A stretch of DNA of 64,000 bases from GCA-003244245 sp035606945 (GTDB lineage Bacteria > Actinomycetota > Actinomycetes > Mycobacteriales > Pseudonocardiaceae). A program made the translations under genes and the position numbers. Under the pieces are notes generated by a model. It made no database searches. It saw only the letters and a list, made by a program, of their open reading frames with translations, and was not told the origin of the DNA. Position 1 is the stretch's first letter, and the number at the start of each line of letters is the position of its first letter. This document shows, piece by piece, positions 33,270-41,421 of the stretch. The DNA lies in NCBI GenBank assembly GCA_035606945.1, contig DATNDR010000005.1, forward strand, positions 62,001 through 126,000. The letters are read 5' to 3'.

Positions 33270-35693
33270 TCAGTCGTCGCCGGAGTCGCCTGGACCGCCA
33301 CGGATCGAGTACAGCACGCCGTCGAGCTCATCGGGTTTGACGAGGACATCGCGTGCCTTGGAGCCTTCCGAGGGCCCCACCACGCCCCGGCTTTCCAGCA
33401 GGTCCATCAGCCGTCCTGCCTTGGCGAAGCCGACCCGCAGCTTGCGCTGCAGCATGGAGGTCGAGCCGAACTGCGAGGTCACCACGAGCTCAGCAGCCTG
33501 CAGCAGCACATCGAGATCGTCACCGATGTCCGGGTCGACCTCCTTGTGTTCACCCGGCTTGGCCACGGTGACTCCGTCGGTGTACTCCGGGCCGGCCTGC
33601 TCCTTGGTGAACGCGACGATCTTGGCGATTTCGGCGTCCCCGACGTAGGCGCCCTGGACGCGGACCGGCTTGGCGGCGCCCATCGGCAGGTAGAGCCCAT
33701 CGCCCATGCCGATGAGCTTCTCGGCGCCGGGTTGGTCCAGGATCACCCGGCTGTCCGTCAGTGAGGACGTGGCGAACGCCAGCCGGGAGGGCACGTTGGT
33801 TTTGATCAGCCCGGTCACCACGTCGACGCTGGGCCGCTGGGTGGCCAGCACAAGATGGATACCGGCCGCGCGGGCCTTCTGCGTGATGCGGACGACGGCG
33901 TCCTCGACGTCGCGCGGCGCGGTCATCATCAGGTCGGCCAGCTCGTCGACGATCGCCATGATGTACGGGTAGGGGCGGTATTCCCGCTCCGATCCCGGCG
34001 GCGCAGTGATCTCGCCGCTGCGCACCTTGCGGTTGAAGTCGTCGACGTGGCGCACCCGGGCGGCCTGCATGTCCTGGTAGCGCTGCTCCATCTCCTCCAC
34101 CAGCCAGGCCAGTGCCGCAGCGGCCTTTTTCGGCTGGGTGATGATGGGCGTGATCAGGTGCGGGATGCCCTCGTAGGGGGTCAGCTCGACCATCTTCGGA
34201 TCGATCAGGATCATCCTGACCTCGTCGGGGGTCGCCCGGGCGAGCAGCGAGACGAGCATCGAGTTGACGAAGCTGGACTTGCCCGAGCCGGTGGAGCCGG
34301 CCACCAGCAGGTGAGGCATCTTGGTCAGGTTCGCGGTGACGAAGTTGCCCTCGATGTCCTTGCCCAGCCCGATCACCATCGGGTGCTGATCCCGGTTGGA
34401 CATCGGCGAGCGAAGCACGTCACCGAGGCGGACCATCTCACGGTCACTGTTGGGCACCTCGATCCCGACCGCGGACTTGCCCGGGATCGGGGCGAGCAAC
34501 CGTACGTTGTCAGTGGCCACGGCATAGGCGATATTGCGGGTCAGCTGGGTGATCTTTTCAACCTTGACCCCGGGACCCACCTCCACCTCATACCGGGTGA
34601 CGGTCGGGCCCCGGGCGAACCCGGTGACCTGGGCATCCACCGAGAACTGATCGAGGACGCCGGTGATCGCCTCGATCATCGCGTCGTTGGCCTTGCTGCG
34701 GGCCTTCGGCGGATCGCCCTTGACCAGCAGGTCGGGTGGAGGCAGCCGGTAGCCACCCTCGACGACCCGCTGCGCGGACATCGACGGGCCCGGCTTGGTC
34801 TCGAGCTTGGCCGATGGTGTCGGCGCTTCCGGCGCAGCCACTGGCTCGGCAGCAGTGTCTTGGTCGGTGTGGATGTCCTCTGCCTGGCTAGCCTGCCTGC
34901 GCCGCGCGGGCCGGCGAAGCCGGGCGTCGGCGGGATCTGCATCGGTGACCGGGACATCGGTGCCGGACGCATCGGAATCGGGGTCTTGTTCCGGCGCTCC
35001 CGCACGCAGCCGGCGGATCCGTTCGGGCACCGTTCGCACCGGAGTACCGGTCAACACCAGCAGCCCGTAACCGGCCAGCAGGGCCAGCAACGGCACGGCC
35101 ACCCAGACGGTGAACCCGTCGACCAGCGGTTCCGCTACCAGGTATCCCACCGCGCCGGCAGCTCGGGCCCGACCCACTGCGTCCGCGGGTGCACCGGCCG
35201 CGAGATGCCAGAGACCAAGCGTGCCCAATGTCAGCAGCAAGGTGCCGACGGTGCGCCGCGGCCGGGCCGCCGCATCAGGCTCGGTGCGCATCAAGGTCAC
35301 TCCGACCCCGGCGAGTACCACGGGTAACGCCATCGATGCGGCACCGAACAGGGCACTCAACGCCTGCTGGAGTCCGGCACCGACCGGTCCCCCGGCGGTC
35401 CACCACACGGCTGCGGCGGCGACCACCGCGACACCGATGACCGCGAGCGCGAGGCCGTCCCGGCGGTGCGCAGGCTCCAGCTCTCGGGTCCGGCCCAATG
35501 CCCGGGCGACTCCGCCCACGCCGCGGGCCAGCACAGCCCAGGCGCCGGGTAACCCCCGGCTGATGCTCCCGCGTTGCGCCCGGCGAACCGGCGGCTGTCG
35601 GGTGGTGGGCCGGGGCTTGGGGCGTGAAGCCGATTTCCGTGCCGAGCTCCGGGAACGCCCATTGGCAGCCTTTGCGGACGTCTGCCCCGCCAT
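33270..35693 (-). CDS. ftsK: DNA translocase FtsK/SpoIIIE
   Basis: Septum-located DNA pump. Four transmembrane helices are in residues about 60-230. A charged linker precedes the motor (Walker A HLLVAGSTGSGKSSFVNS, Walker B PYIMAIVDELADLMM). The C-terminal winged-helix gamma domain reads GSTSMLQRKLRVGFAKAGRL, then MDLLESRGVVGPSEG. The ATG at 35693 begins MAGQTSAKAANGRS and gives 807 residues. A GTG at 35702 is an alternative. The in-frame extension to 36080 runs through repeats and is not coding. Confidence 0.94.
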   Translation of the reverse strand: MAGQTSAKAANGRSRSSARKSASRPKPRPTTRQPPVRRAQRGSISRGLPGAWAVLARGVGGVARALGRTRELEPAHRRDGLALAVIGVAVVAAAAVWWTAGGPVGAGLQQALSALFGAASMALPVVLAGVGVTLMRTEPDAAARPRRTVGTLLLTLGTLGLWHLAAGAPADAVGRARAAGAVGYLVAEPLVDGFTVWVAVPLLALLAGYGLLVLTGTPVRTVPERIRRLRAGAPEQDPDSDASGTDVPVTDADPADARLRRPARRRQASQAEDIHTDQDTAAEPVAAPEAPTPSAKLETKPGPSMSAQRVVEGGYRLPPPDLLVKGDPPKARSKANDAMIEAITGVLDQFSVDAQVTGFARGPTVTRYEVEVGPGVKVEKITQLTRNIAYAVATDNVRLLAPIPGKSAVGIEVPNSDREMVRLGDVLRSPMSNRDQHPMVIGLGKDIEGNFVTANLTKMPHLLVAGSTGSGKSSFVNSMLVSLLARATPDEVRMILIDPKMVELTPYEGIPHLITPIITQPKKAAAALAWLVEEMEQRYQDMQAARVRHVDDFNRKVRSGEITAPPGSEREYRPYPYIMAIVDELADLMMTAPRDVEDAVVRITQKARAAGIHLVLATQRPSVDVVTGLIKTNVPSRLAFATSSLTDSRVILDQPGAEKLIGMGDGLYLPMGAAKPVRVQGAYVGDAEIAKIVAFTKEQAGPEYTDGVTVAKPGEHKEVDPDIGDDLDVLLQAAELVVTSQFGSTSMLQRKLRVGFAKAGRLMDLLESRGVVGPSEGSKARDVLVKPDELDGVLYSIRGGPGDSGDD

Positions 35694-35864
35694 GTTCCAC
35701 ACGCTAGCCCGCCCACCCCTTTCTGGGTTTGCGCTGTGGCCGGCCACACCGGCTTCCCTGGCCGCCACTGCCCACCCATGGTGGCCCGCAGACGTAGTGA
35801 AGGCGTCCGCGACACGCCGACTCCACCGCGGTGACCGTCCACGCGCGGTGACCCGCGCGGCTGG

Positions 35865-35970
35865 CCCGTGTGTCGCTCCCCAGTGCCCCGTGTGTCGCTC
35901 CCCAGTGCCCCCTGTGTCGGTGCCCGGTGCCCTGCTCCGTGTGCCGCTCCCCGGTGCCGCGTGTGTCGCT
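35865..35970. repeat. 22-bp tandem repeat array, family B (about five units)
   Basis: Successive units of 21-26 bp built on GTGTGTCGCTCCCCAGTGCC lie in the ftsK leader. The first two are nearly identical, later ones degenerate. They share the GTGTCG...CTCCCC core with the two-unit array at 29011-29054. There are no unique spacers, so this is not CRISPR. Confidence 0.8.
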
Positions 35971-36050
35971 GGCCTCCCGAAATCGTGGCCGGTGCGCGAT
36001 CGCAGACATCCCGGCCCGTCGGGTTGGTAGCGAAAAAGAGCAGCGGTGAC

Positions 36051-36086
36051 GGGGGTTGGCGGTACTTGAAGGGCGACCAACCGGGG
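36051..36086 (-). terminator. Family C hairpin after the rnj stop
   Basis: Immediately 3' of the RNase J stop, GGTTGG and CCAACC arms enclose a loop containing TCGCCCTTCAAG. The loop and inner arms match a second copy after infB (53765-53807). No U-tract follows. It is likely a 3'-end hairpin or terminator, here weaker than the infB copy. Confidence 0.55.
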
Positions 36087-37805
36087 TCAGCCGACGGGCA
36101 GCACCGTGGGGACGATCATTGGGCGGCGCCGGTAGGTGTCGGCAACCCAGCGGCCCACCACCCGTCGCACTGCCTGCGCGATGCGGTGCGGGTCGGTGAT
36201 TCCCTCGACCTCGGTGCGGGCTAGTTCCATCTCGACCAGCGGCACGACACCATCGAGTGCCTTGGGATCGTCGGAGAATCCCCGTCCCGAGATTGTCGGC
36301 GGCGCCACTGCCCGGCCGGTCGCCGACGCGACCACCACAGTGATCGCGATGAACCCCCCCTCGCCGAGGATGAGCCGGTCGGACAGGGTGGACTCCCCGA
36401 CGTCACCCACCGACAGCCCGTCCACGTACACCTGCCCTACCTCGACCCGGCCGGTGATCTCCGCGCGGCCGTCCACAAGATCAACGACCACACCATCCTC
36501 AGCGATCACCACGCGCTCCGGCGCCACCCCAGTGCGGACCGCCAAGGCGGCGTTGGCCCGCAGGTGCCGCCATTCGCCGTGTACCGGCATGACATTGGAG
36601 GGTCGGATGGCGTTGTAGAGGAACAGCAATTCCCCAGCCGGTGCATGCCCGGATACGTGAACCTTGGCGGTGCCCTGGTGAACCACGATGGCCCCCAGCC
36701 GGGTCAACCCGTTGACGACCCGGAACACCGACGTCTCATTGCCCGGAATCAGCGAGCTGGCCAGCACGACGGTGTCACCGGAGCGGATCCGGATCTGCCG
36801 GTGCTCGCCGCGCGCCATCCGGGACAGCGCCGACAGCGGTTCGCCCTGCGAGCCGGTGGAGACGAACAGCACCCGGTGCTCGGGCATCGCCAGCGCCTCG
36901 TCGAGGTCGACCAGCAGACCTGGCGGCACCCGGAGCAGGCCGAGGTCGACCGCGACGCCCATGTTGCGCACCATCGATCTGCCCACCAGGGCCACGTTGC
37001 GCCGGTGCGCTGCGGCGACATCCAGCACTTGCTGTACCCGGTGCACGTGGCTCGCGAAGCAGGCCACGATGACCCGCTGGGTCGCCTTGCCGATCACCGA
37101 GTCCAGTACCGGGCCGATGTCACGCTCCGGAGTGACGAAACCGGGTATCTCAGCGTTGGTGGAATCGATCAGCAGAAGGTCCACACCTTCGTCGCCCAGC
37201 CGGGAGAACCCGGCGAGATCGGTCAACCGCCCATCCAACGGCAGCTGGTCCAGCTTGACGTCGCCGGTGTGCAGCACCAGCCCGGCCGGGGTACGAATGG
37301 CCACCGCCAGCGCATCGGGGATGGAGTGATTGACCGCGAAGAACTCGCAGTCGAAGGGTCCGCAGCGGTGCCGGGTGCTTGCCGCGACTTGAACCAGTTG
37401 CGGCTTCTGGTGGTGCTCGCGGCACTTCTCGGCGACCAGCGCGAGGGTGAACTCAGAGCCCACCACCGGCAGATCGGGACGCAACTTGAGCAGGAACGGC
37501 ACCGCACCGATGTGGTCTTCGTGCCCGTGGGTGAGAACCAGCGCCTCGATGTCATCCAGCCGGTGCTCGATCGCGCGGAAGTCGGGCAGGATGAGGTCCA
37601 CCCCGGGTGCATCGTCCTCAGGGAACAACACCCCGCAGTCGATCACCAGCAACCGATCGGCATGTTCGAAGACGGTCATGTTGCGGCCGATCTCACCGAT
37701 GCCACCGAGGGCGACCGCGCGGAGGCCACCCTCGGGTAGTGGAGGTGGCGCTGCGGTCGGGACTCCCGGAATGGGCAATGGGATCCCGGTGGGAACAGCG
37801 CTCAT
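36087..37805 (-). CDS. rnj: Ribonuclease J
   Basis: Metallo-beta-lactamase/beta-CASP exo- and endoribonuclease for mRNA decay and rRNA processing. Zinc motif LVLTHGHEDHIGA (HxHxDH), VNHSIPDALAVAI, LHTGDVKLDQ, DSTNAEIPG, and beta-CASP VSTGSQGEPLSALSRM plus HVSGHAPAGEL. 572 residues, ATG at 37805. It is followed 3' by ftsK and preceded by dapA, the mycobacterial order. Confidence 0.95.
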   Translation of the reverse strand: MSAVPTGIPLPIPGVPTAAPPPLPEGGLRAVALGGIGEIGRNMTVFEHADRLLVIDCGVLFPEDDAPGVDLILPDFRAIEHRLDDIEALVLTHGHEDHIGAVPFLLKLRPDLPVVGSEFTLALVAEKCREHHQKPQLVQVAASTRHRCGPFDCEFFAVNHSIPDALAVAIRTPAGLVLHTGDVKLDQLPLDGRLTDLAGFSRLGDEGVDLLLIDSTNAEIPGFVTPERDIGPVLDSVIGKATQRVIVACFASHVHRVQQVLDVAAAHRRNVALVGRSMVRNMGVAVDLGLLRVPPGLLVDLDEALAMPEHRVLFVSTGSQGEPLSALSRMARGEHRQIRIRSGDTVVLASSLIPGNETSVFRVVNGLTRLGAIVVHQGTAKVHVSGHAPAGELLFLYNAIRPSNVMPVHGEWRHLRANAALAVRTGVAPERVVIAEDGVVVDLVDGRAEITGRVEVGQVYVDGLSVGDVGESTLSDRLILGEGGFIAITVVVASATGRAVAPPTISGRGFSDDPKALDGVVPLVEMELARTEVEGITDPHRIAQAVRRVVGRWVADTYRRRPMIVPTVLPVG

Positions 37806-37872
37806 GCCTCGACCCCGACGGCAACTACCGCTCGAGCCGGCAAGCCGGTCTCGGTGCTACTGCCTCGGGCGC

Positions 37873-38778
37873 TCACGCGAGAACCCCTGCCTCCACGAGT
37901 GCCGCGGCGATCGCGGCGACCTGGTCTGGCTCGGCAGGGACCTGAGGCAACCGGGGCGCACCGACGTCAAGGCCGGTCAGCCGCAGCGCCGCCTTACTGA
38001 AGGCCACCCCGCCGACCGTCCCGAATACACGGATCAGGCCCAGGGTGCAGGCATGGATACCACGGGCAGCGCCCACATCGCCCGCCTCGAATGCGGTGAC
38101 CATGGCTCGCAACCGATCGGCCACGACATGGCCTATGACGCTGACGAAGCCGACTGCACCTACCGCGAGCCAGGGCAGATTGAGCACGTCATCCCCGCAG
38201 TAGTAGGCCAGACCGGTACTGGCGATCACCTCTGCGCCGGCACCGAGATCGCCCTTGGCGTCTTTGACCGCGACGATCCGCGGATGATCCGCCAACCGGC
38301 ACAGGGTGTCTGTTGCGATCGGCACCACCGAGCGTGGCGGGATGTCGTAGAGCATCACCGGCAGATCGGTGGCGTCAGCGACCGCGGTGAAGTGCGCGAA
38401 CAACCCCGCCTGCGGCGGGCGGGAGTAGTACGGGGTCACCACGAGCAAGCCGTGCGCGCCGGCCTGCTCCGCCTGCCGGGCCAGCGTGATGCTGTGTGCG
38501 GTGTCGTAGGTGCCGGCACCGGCCACGATGTGCGCGCGGTCACCGACCGCCTGCACGACAACCCGCACCAGATCCGCCTTCTCGGCGTCCGTGGTGGTCG
38601 GTGACTCGCCGGTGGTGCCGTTGAGCACCAACCCGTCACAACCCCGTTCCACGAGCTGGTGCGCGAGCTTGGCAGCGCTGTCCAGATCAAGCTCGCCGCT
38701 TGCGGTGAACGGGGTGACCATCGCGGTGAGCACCCGACCGAAGGGCTGGCCGGACGCAGACGTCGGCACGGCAATCAT
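37873..38778 (-). CDS. dapA: 4-hydroxy-tetrahydrodipicolinate synthase
   Basis: Class I aldolase condensing pyruvate with aspartate semialdehyde in the lysine/meso-DAP pathway. Motifs: LNGTTGESPTTTDAEK, VVTPYYSRPPQAGL (catalytic Tyr), and VAVKDAKGDLGA (Schiff-base Lys). The ATG at 38778 gives 301 residues. An upstream in-frame start adds ten residues without support. Supplies DAP for the MurE in this window, with dapB at 44307. Confidence 0.95.
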   Translation of the reverse strand: MIAVPTSASGQPFGRVLTAMVTPFTASGELDLDSAAKLAHQLVERGCDGLVLNGTTGESPTTTDAEKADLVRVVVQAVGDRAHIVAGAGTYDTAHSITLARQAEQAGAHGLLVVTPYYSRPPQAGLFAHFTAVADATDLPVMLYDIPPRSVVPIATDTLCRLADHPRIVAVKDAKGDLGAGAEVIASTGLAYYCGDDVLNLPWLAVGAVGFVSVIGHVVADRLRAMVTAFEAGDVGAARGIHACTLGLIRVFGTVGGVAFSKAALRLTGLDVGAPRLPQVPAEPDQVAAIAAALVEAGVLA

Positions 38779-38838
38779 GGGACATGACGCTACCGGTCGG
38801 CACCGCAACCTTTATCGGCCGAGGTGTGCCAACCGGCA

Positions 38839-39480
38839 CTACAGCCCGCGCTGGCTGCTCTGCAACCCAGCCACGTCGATCTGGTCACCTTCGACCTCCA
38901 CGACAGCACGATCTCGACCGAAGGCGTGCAACGTCAGCTCCTCAGGCGAGCCAACCAGAACGACGGAACGCTCGGCGCTCCGCGCGGTGCGCTGCCATCC
39001 CTCCGGTGTACGCAGTACGATCCCGACTGGCGAATGCCGGTACAACAGCCGGGCCGCCCTGCCGAGCAAGGTCCACAGCACCTGGGCACGGCGCTCGTCG
39101 GCCCTTCGCGGTGCCCACTGCGGTTGGGCCCGCCGCACATCCTCGTGGTGAACGAAGAACTCCATGGTGTTGGCCCGATCACCGAGGCCCGGCAAGCGCA
39201 ACGGGGACCACCAGGGCGGGCCGCTGCGGATCTGCTCGACGAGGTCCGGCCAAGGGCGTCGGGTAATGCTGCGCTGCACACGAGCGGTGTACCCGGCCAA
39301 CAACGGCAGCAGGACGCCAGGCGCCGCATCCGGCCGGCCCTCCCTGAGCACCAGATGCGCTGCAAGGTCCCGAGTAGCCCACCCCACGCACAGAGTCGCA
39401 GCGTCGGGTCCCAGCTGATGCATCAGATCGCACAGCTCGTGGCGCTCGGCGGCCGCAAGCGTCTCCATCGGCTGCGTCAC
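38839..39480 (-). CDS. TIGR03085-type maleylpyruvate isomerase-like protein
   Basis: DinB-fold putative metal-dependent protein of 213 residues, common in actinobacteria. Seen: AAERHELCDLMHQLGPDA near the start, TRDLAAHLVLREGRPDA, and MEFFVHHEDVRRAQP, where the His residues are the likely metal ligands. GTG start overlaps the stop of the PPOX gene (GTGA), so the two are cotranscribed. The physiological substrate (possibly mycothiol-linked) is not known. Confidence 0.85.
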   Translation of the reverse strand: MTQPMETLAAAERHELCDLMHQLGPDAATLCVGWATRDLAAHLVLREGRPDAAPGVLLPLLAGYTARVQRSITRRPWPDLVEQIRSGPPWWSPLRLPGLGDRANTMEFFVHHEDVRRAQPQWAPRRADERRAQVLWTLLGRAARLLYRHSPVGIVLRTPEGWQRTARSAERSVVLVGSPEELTLHAFGRDRAVVEVEGDQIDVAGLQSSQRGL

Positions 39481-39887
39481 CCTTCTCGATCGGGCCCGGC
39501 CGCGGTGAGCTCGATCTGCAGGAGCACCCGCCGCTCACGTTGCATCGCCGCCCGGTAGTCGTCCCAGTCCGGATGTTCGCCGGACATCCTGCGGTAGTAG
39601 TCCACCAGTGCGTCCATCGCCTCGGGCAACTCCACGATCCGCGCCGAGCCACCGACCTGGATCCAGCGGCCGTAAAAATCATCGGAAAGCACGCACAGCC
39701 ACACCCGTGGGTCCCGGCGCAGATTGCGCACTTTGAATGCGGTTTGCCGGCTACTGACCACCACCCGTCCCTGGCCGTCGACCGTAGCCCCGACCGGGGA
39801 CATCTGAGGAGCGCCGTCCCGGCGCATCGTAGCCAGCACCGCGCGGTGCTGCTCGGCGATCACCGTGCGTGCCTCGTTCAGATCCAT
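39477..39887 (-). CDS. PPOX-class F420-dependent oxidoreductase
   Basis: Split-beta-barrel flavin/deazaflavin-binding protein of 136 residues. It begins MDLNEARTVIAEQHRAVLAT with DGAPQMSPVGATVDGQGRVVV and RNLRRDPRVWLCVLSDD, the pattern of F420-binding PPOX proteins in actinobacteria. The substrate cannot be predicted. It lies 13 bp after thyX and overlaps the TIGR03085 gene. Confidence 0.88.
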   Translation of the reverse strand: MDLNEARTVIAEQHRAVLATMRRDGAPQMSPVGATVDGQGRVVVSSRQTAFKVRNLRRDPRVWLCVLSDDFYGRWIQVGGSARIVELPEAMDALVDYYRRMSGEHPDWDDYRAAMQRERRVLLQIELTAAGPDREG

Positions 39888-39900
39888 AACTGCACGTTAC

Positions 39901-40725
39901 TCAGCACTCGGCCACGAACGGGCTGGACGCGATCTCGCTACCGTCCGGGAGAGCGCAGATCTCGAAATCGCTGAACACGCTGGGTGCCGCCTTGTGCAAC
40001 TGGCGCAAGCACTCCACCGCCAGCGCGCGGATCTCCACGTCAGCATGTTCGGTGGCGCGCATCGCGATGAAATGACGCCACGCTCGGTAGTTGCCGGTCA
40101 CCACGATGCGCGTCTCGGTGGCGTTGGGCAGCACCGATCGTGCCGCCTGGCGAGCCTGCTTACGGCGCAGCGTGGCGTTCGGCTCATCGGCGAAGTGCTT
40201 CTCCAAACCGGCGAGCAGCTCGTTGTAGGCCTGCTGGCTGGCCCGAACCGCGGCGTCAAAGCGCCGATGCAGTTCGGGGTCGTTGGCGATCACATCGGGC
40301 TCCACCATGGCGGCGGTCCGCTCGGGAACGTAGCGCTGAGACAGCTGCGAGTAGGAGAAATGCCGATGCCGGATCAGCTCGTGGGTCAGCGATCGCGACA
40401 CCCCGGTCAGGTAGAAGCTGACCGTACCGTGCTCGAGCACCGACAGGTGCCCGACCTCGAGAATATGCCGCACGTAGCCGGCATTGGTGGCGGTCGCCGG
40501 GTTCGGCTTGCGCCACGATTGGTAGCAGGCTCGGCCGGCGAACTCGGCGAGCGCTTCCCCGCCGTCGGCATCGGTGGACCACGCGACGTCGTCGGGCGGG
40601 AAGAACTCGGTCTTGGCCACGAGTTGCACCCGCAACGGCACGGTCGCCACACCCGTTTCGCTCACGCCTGGATCACCCCCGGTGGTGGCACTGACATCCG
40701 TCTCGACTCGGTCGGGTCGACTCAT
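39901..40725 (-). CDS. thyX: FAD-dependent thymidylate synthase ThyX
   Basis: Flavin-dependent dUMP methylation to dTMP. The ThyX signature RHRxxSxxxxSxR appears as RHRHFSYSQLSQRY. HILEVGHLSVLEHGTVSFYL and NYRAWRHFIAMRATEHADVE are typical. The ATG at 40725 is preceded by AAGGAGAGG; 274 residues with an N-terminal extension of about 30. Divergent from the RHH regulator, whose operator array lies in the shared 104-bp gap. Confidence 0.95.
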   Translation of the reverse strand: MSRPDRVETDVSATTGGDPGVSETGVATVPLRVQLVAKTEFFPPDDVAWSTDADGGEALAEFAGRACYQSWRKPNPATATNAGYVRHILEVGHLSVLEHGTVSFYLTGVSRSLTHELIRHRHFSYSQLSQRYVPERTAAMVEPDVIANDPELHRRFDAAVRASQQAYNELLAGLEKHFADEPNATLRRKQARQAARSVLPNATETRIVVTGNYRAWRHFIAMRATEHADVEIRALAVECLRQLHKAAPSVFSDFEICALPDGSEIASSPFVAEC

Positions 40726-40787
40726 GGTGCACCTCTCCTTTCGATACGGGCCCGGCGTCAAGCGCCAGCAGCCTACTGTGACAGCAA

Positions 40788-40831
40788 TGACGTCTTGACT
40801 GACGTCGATAATGACGTCATATTGATGTCAT
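40788..40831 (+). promoter_or_regulatory. Promoter and operator array of the RHH regulator gene
   Basis: TTGACT (40795-40800) and CATATT (40818-40823) are 17 bp apart, and the next ATG (40830) is 6 nt beyond the -10, so transcription would start at the ATG (leaderless). Direct repeats TGACGTC at 40788, 40800 and 40812 and TGATGTC at 40823 (12-, 12- and 11-bp spacing) cover the promoter. This phasing suits ribbon-helix-helix dimers, suggesting autoregulation. Confidence 0.7.
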
Positions 40832-41381
40832 GGATCTCACTCCTTATGTCAACCAGCTGCGGGAAGACCTCACCACCGCGGCTTCCGCGGGTGACGAGCA
40901 GACCCGCCACGCCGCCGCGATGCTGGGCGTTGCCTTGGCGCCCGCAGCGCGCCTGGCCATCATGAATGCGCTGTCCGACCTCGCTGCGGAGGTCACCGCG
41001 GCGCTGGATGACCGGGTAGTGGAGGTCCGCCTCGACGGCCGTGACGTGCGGATCGCGGTGAGCTCCGCCTCCGACATCGGCGACCAGTCCGCCGAACACC
41101 GGACGAGCGGATCTGGTGACGATGGGCCGCCACCGTCCTCCGACCCCGGTGCCGGCGCGTTCGGCGACGCCGGTGGCGACATCAGGCGGATGACCCTGAG
41201 GCTGATCGACCAGGTCAAGGCCCAGGCTGAGCGGGCCGCCGCCGAGCAGGGCGTGTCGCTGAACGCTTGGGTCTCGCAGGCGGTTTCGAGCGCGCTGCGT
41301 GGTGAGCCGTGGAATGACCCGCGGTGGGGTTCGGGAGATCGCCGCAACCGTAATCGGGTGCAGGGCTGGGTACAGGGCTGA
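40830..41381 (+). CDS. Ribbon-helix-helix (HicB/Arc-like) DNA-binding protein
   Basis: 183-residue protein. The N-terminal half (MDLTPYVNQLREDLTTAASA, then EVTAALDDRVVEVRLDGRDV) is a conserved actinobacterial domain of unknown fold. An acidic linker leads to a C-terminal ribbon-helix-helix: RRMTLRLIDQVKAQAERAAA, then EQGVSLNAWVSQAVSSAL. Often annotated as a HicB-like antitoxin, but no HicA-type toxin is adjacent. The downstream partner is a DUF4097 protein with its own GAGGAG site. Probably binds the TGACGTC array over its own promoter. Confidence 0.85.
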   Translation: MDLTPYVNQLREDLTTAASAGDEQTRHAAAMLGVALAPAARLAIMNALSDLAAEVTAALDDRVVEVRLDGRDVRIAVSSASDIGDQSAEHRTSGSGDDGPPPSSDPGAGAFGDAGGDIRRMTLRLIDQVKAQAERAAAEQGVSLNAWVSQAVSSALRGEPWNDPRWGSGDRRNRNRVQGWVQG

Positions 41382-41421
41382 CCGCCGTGGCAGCACGCAA
41401 CGGTCTCGTTGAGGAGTAATC

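Larger units (their letters stand above)
35694..36086 (-). other. rnj-ftsK intergenic region with two repeat families
   Basis: A 393-bp non-coding stretch. It contains the family B tandem array (35865-35970) and the family C hairpin directly after the rnj stop (36051-36086). The remaining bases show no supported ORF or clear promoter. Confidence 0.8.

Noticed and set aside
35865..35970. Possible CRISPR array
   Set aside because: Units are directly adjacent with no unique spacers, and no cas genes are present.
35694..36080. 129-residue N-terminal extension of ftsK
   Set aside because: It translates the tandem repeats and hairpin, is His/Gly/Thr-rich, and FtsK homologues begin at the basic region after 35693.
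40830..41381. HicAB toxin-antitoxin locus
   Set aside because: Only a RHH domain resembling HicB is present; the downstream gene is a DUF4097 solenoid, not a HicA toxin.
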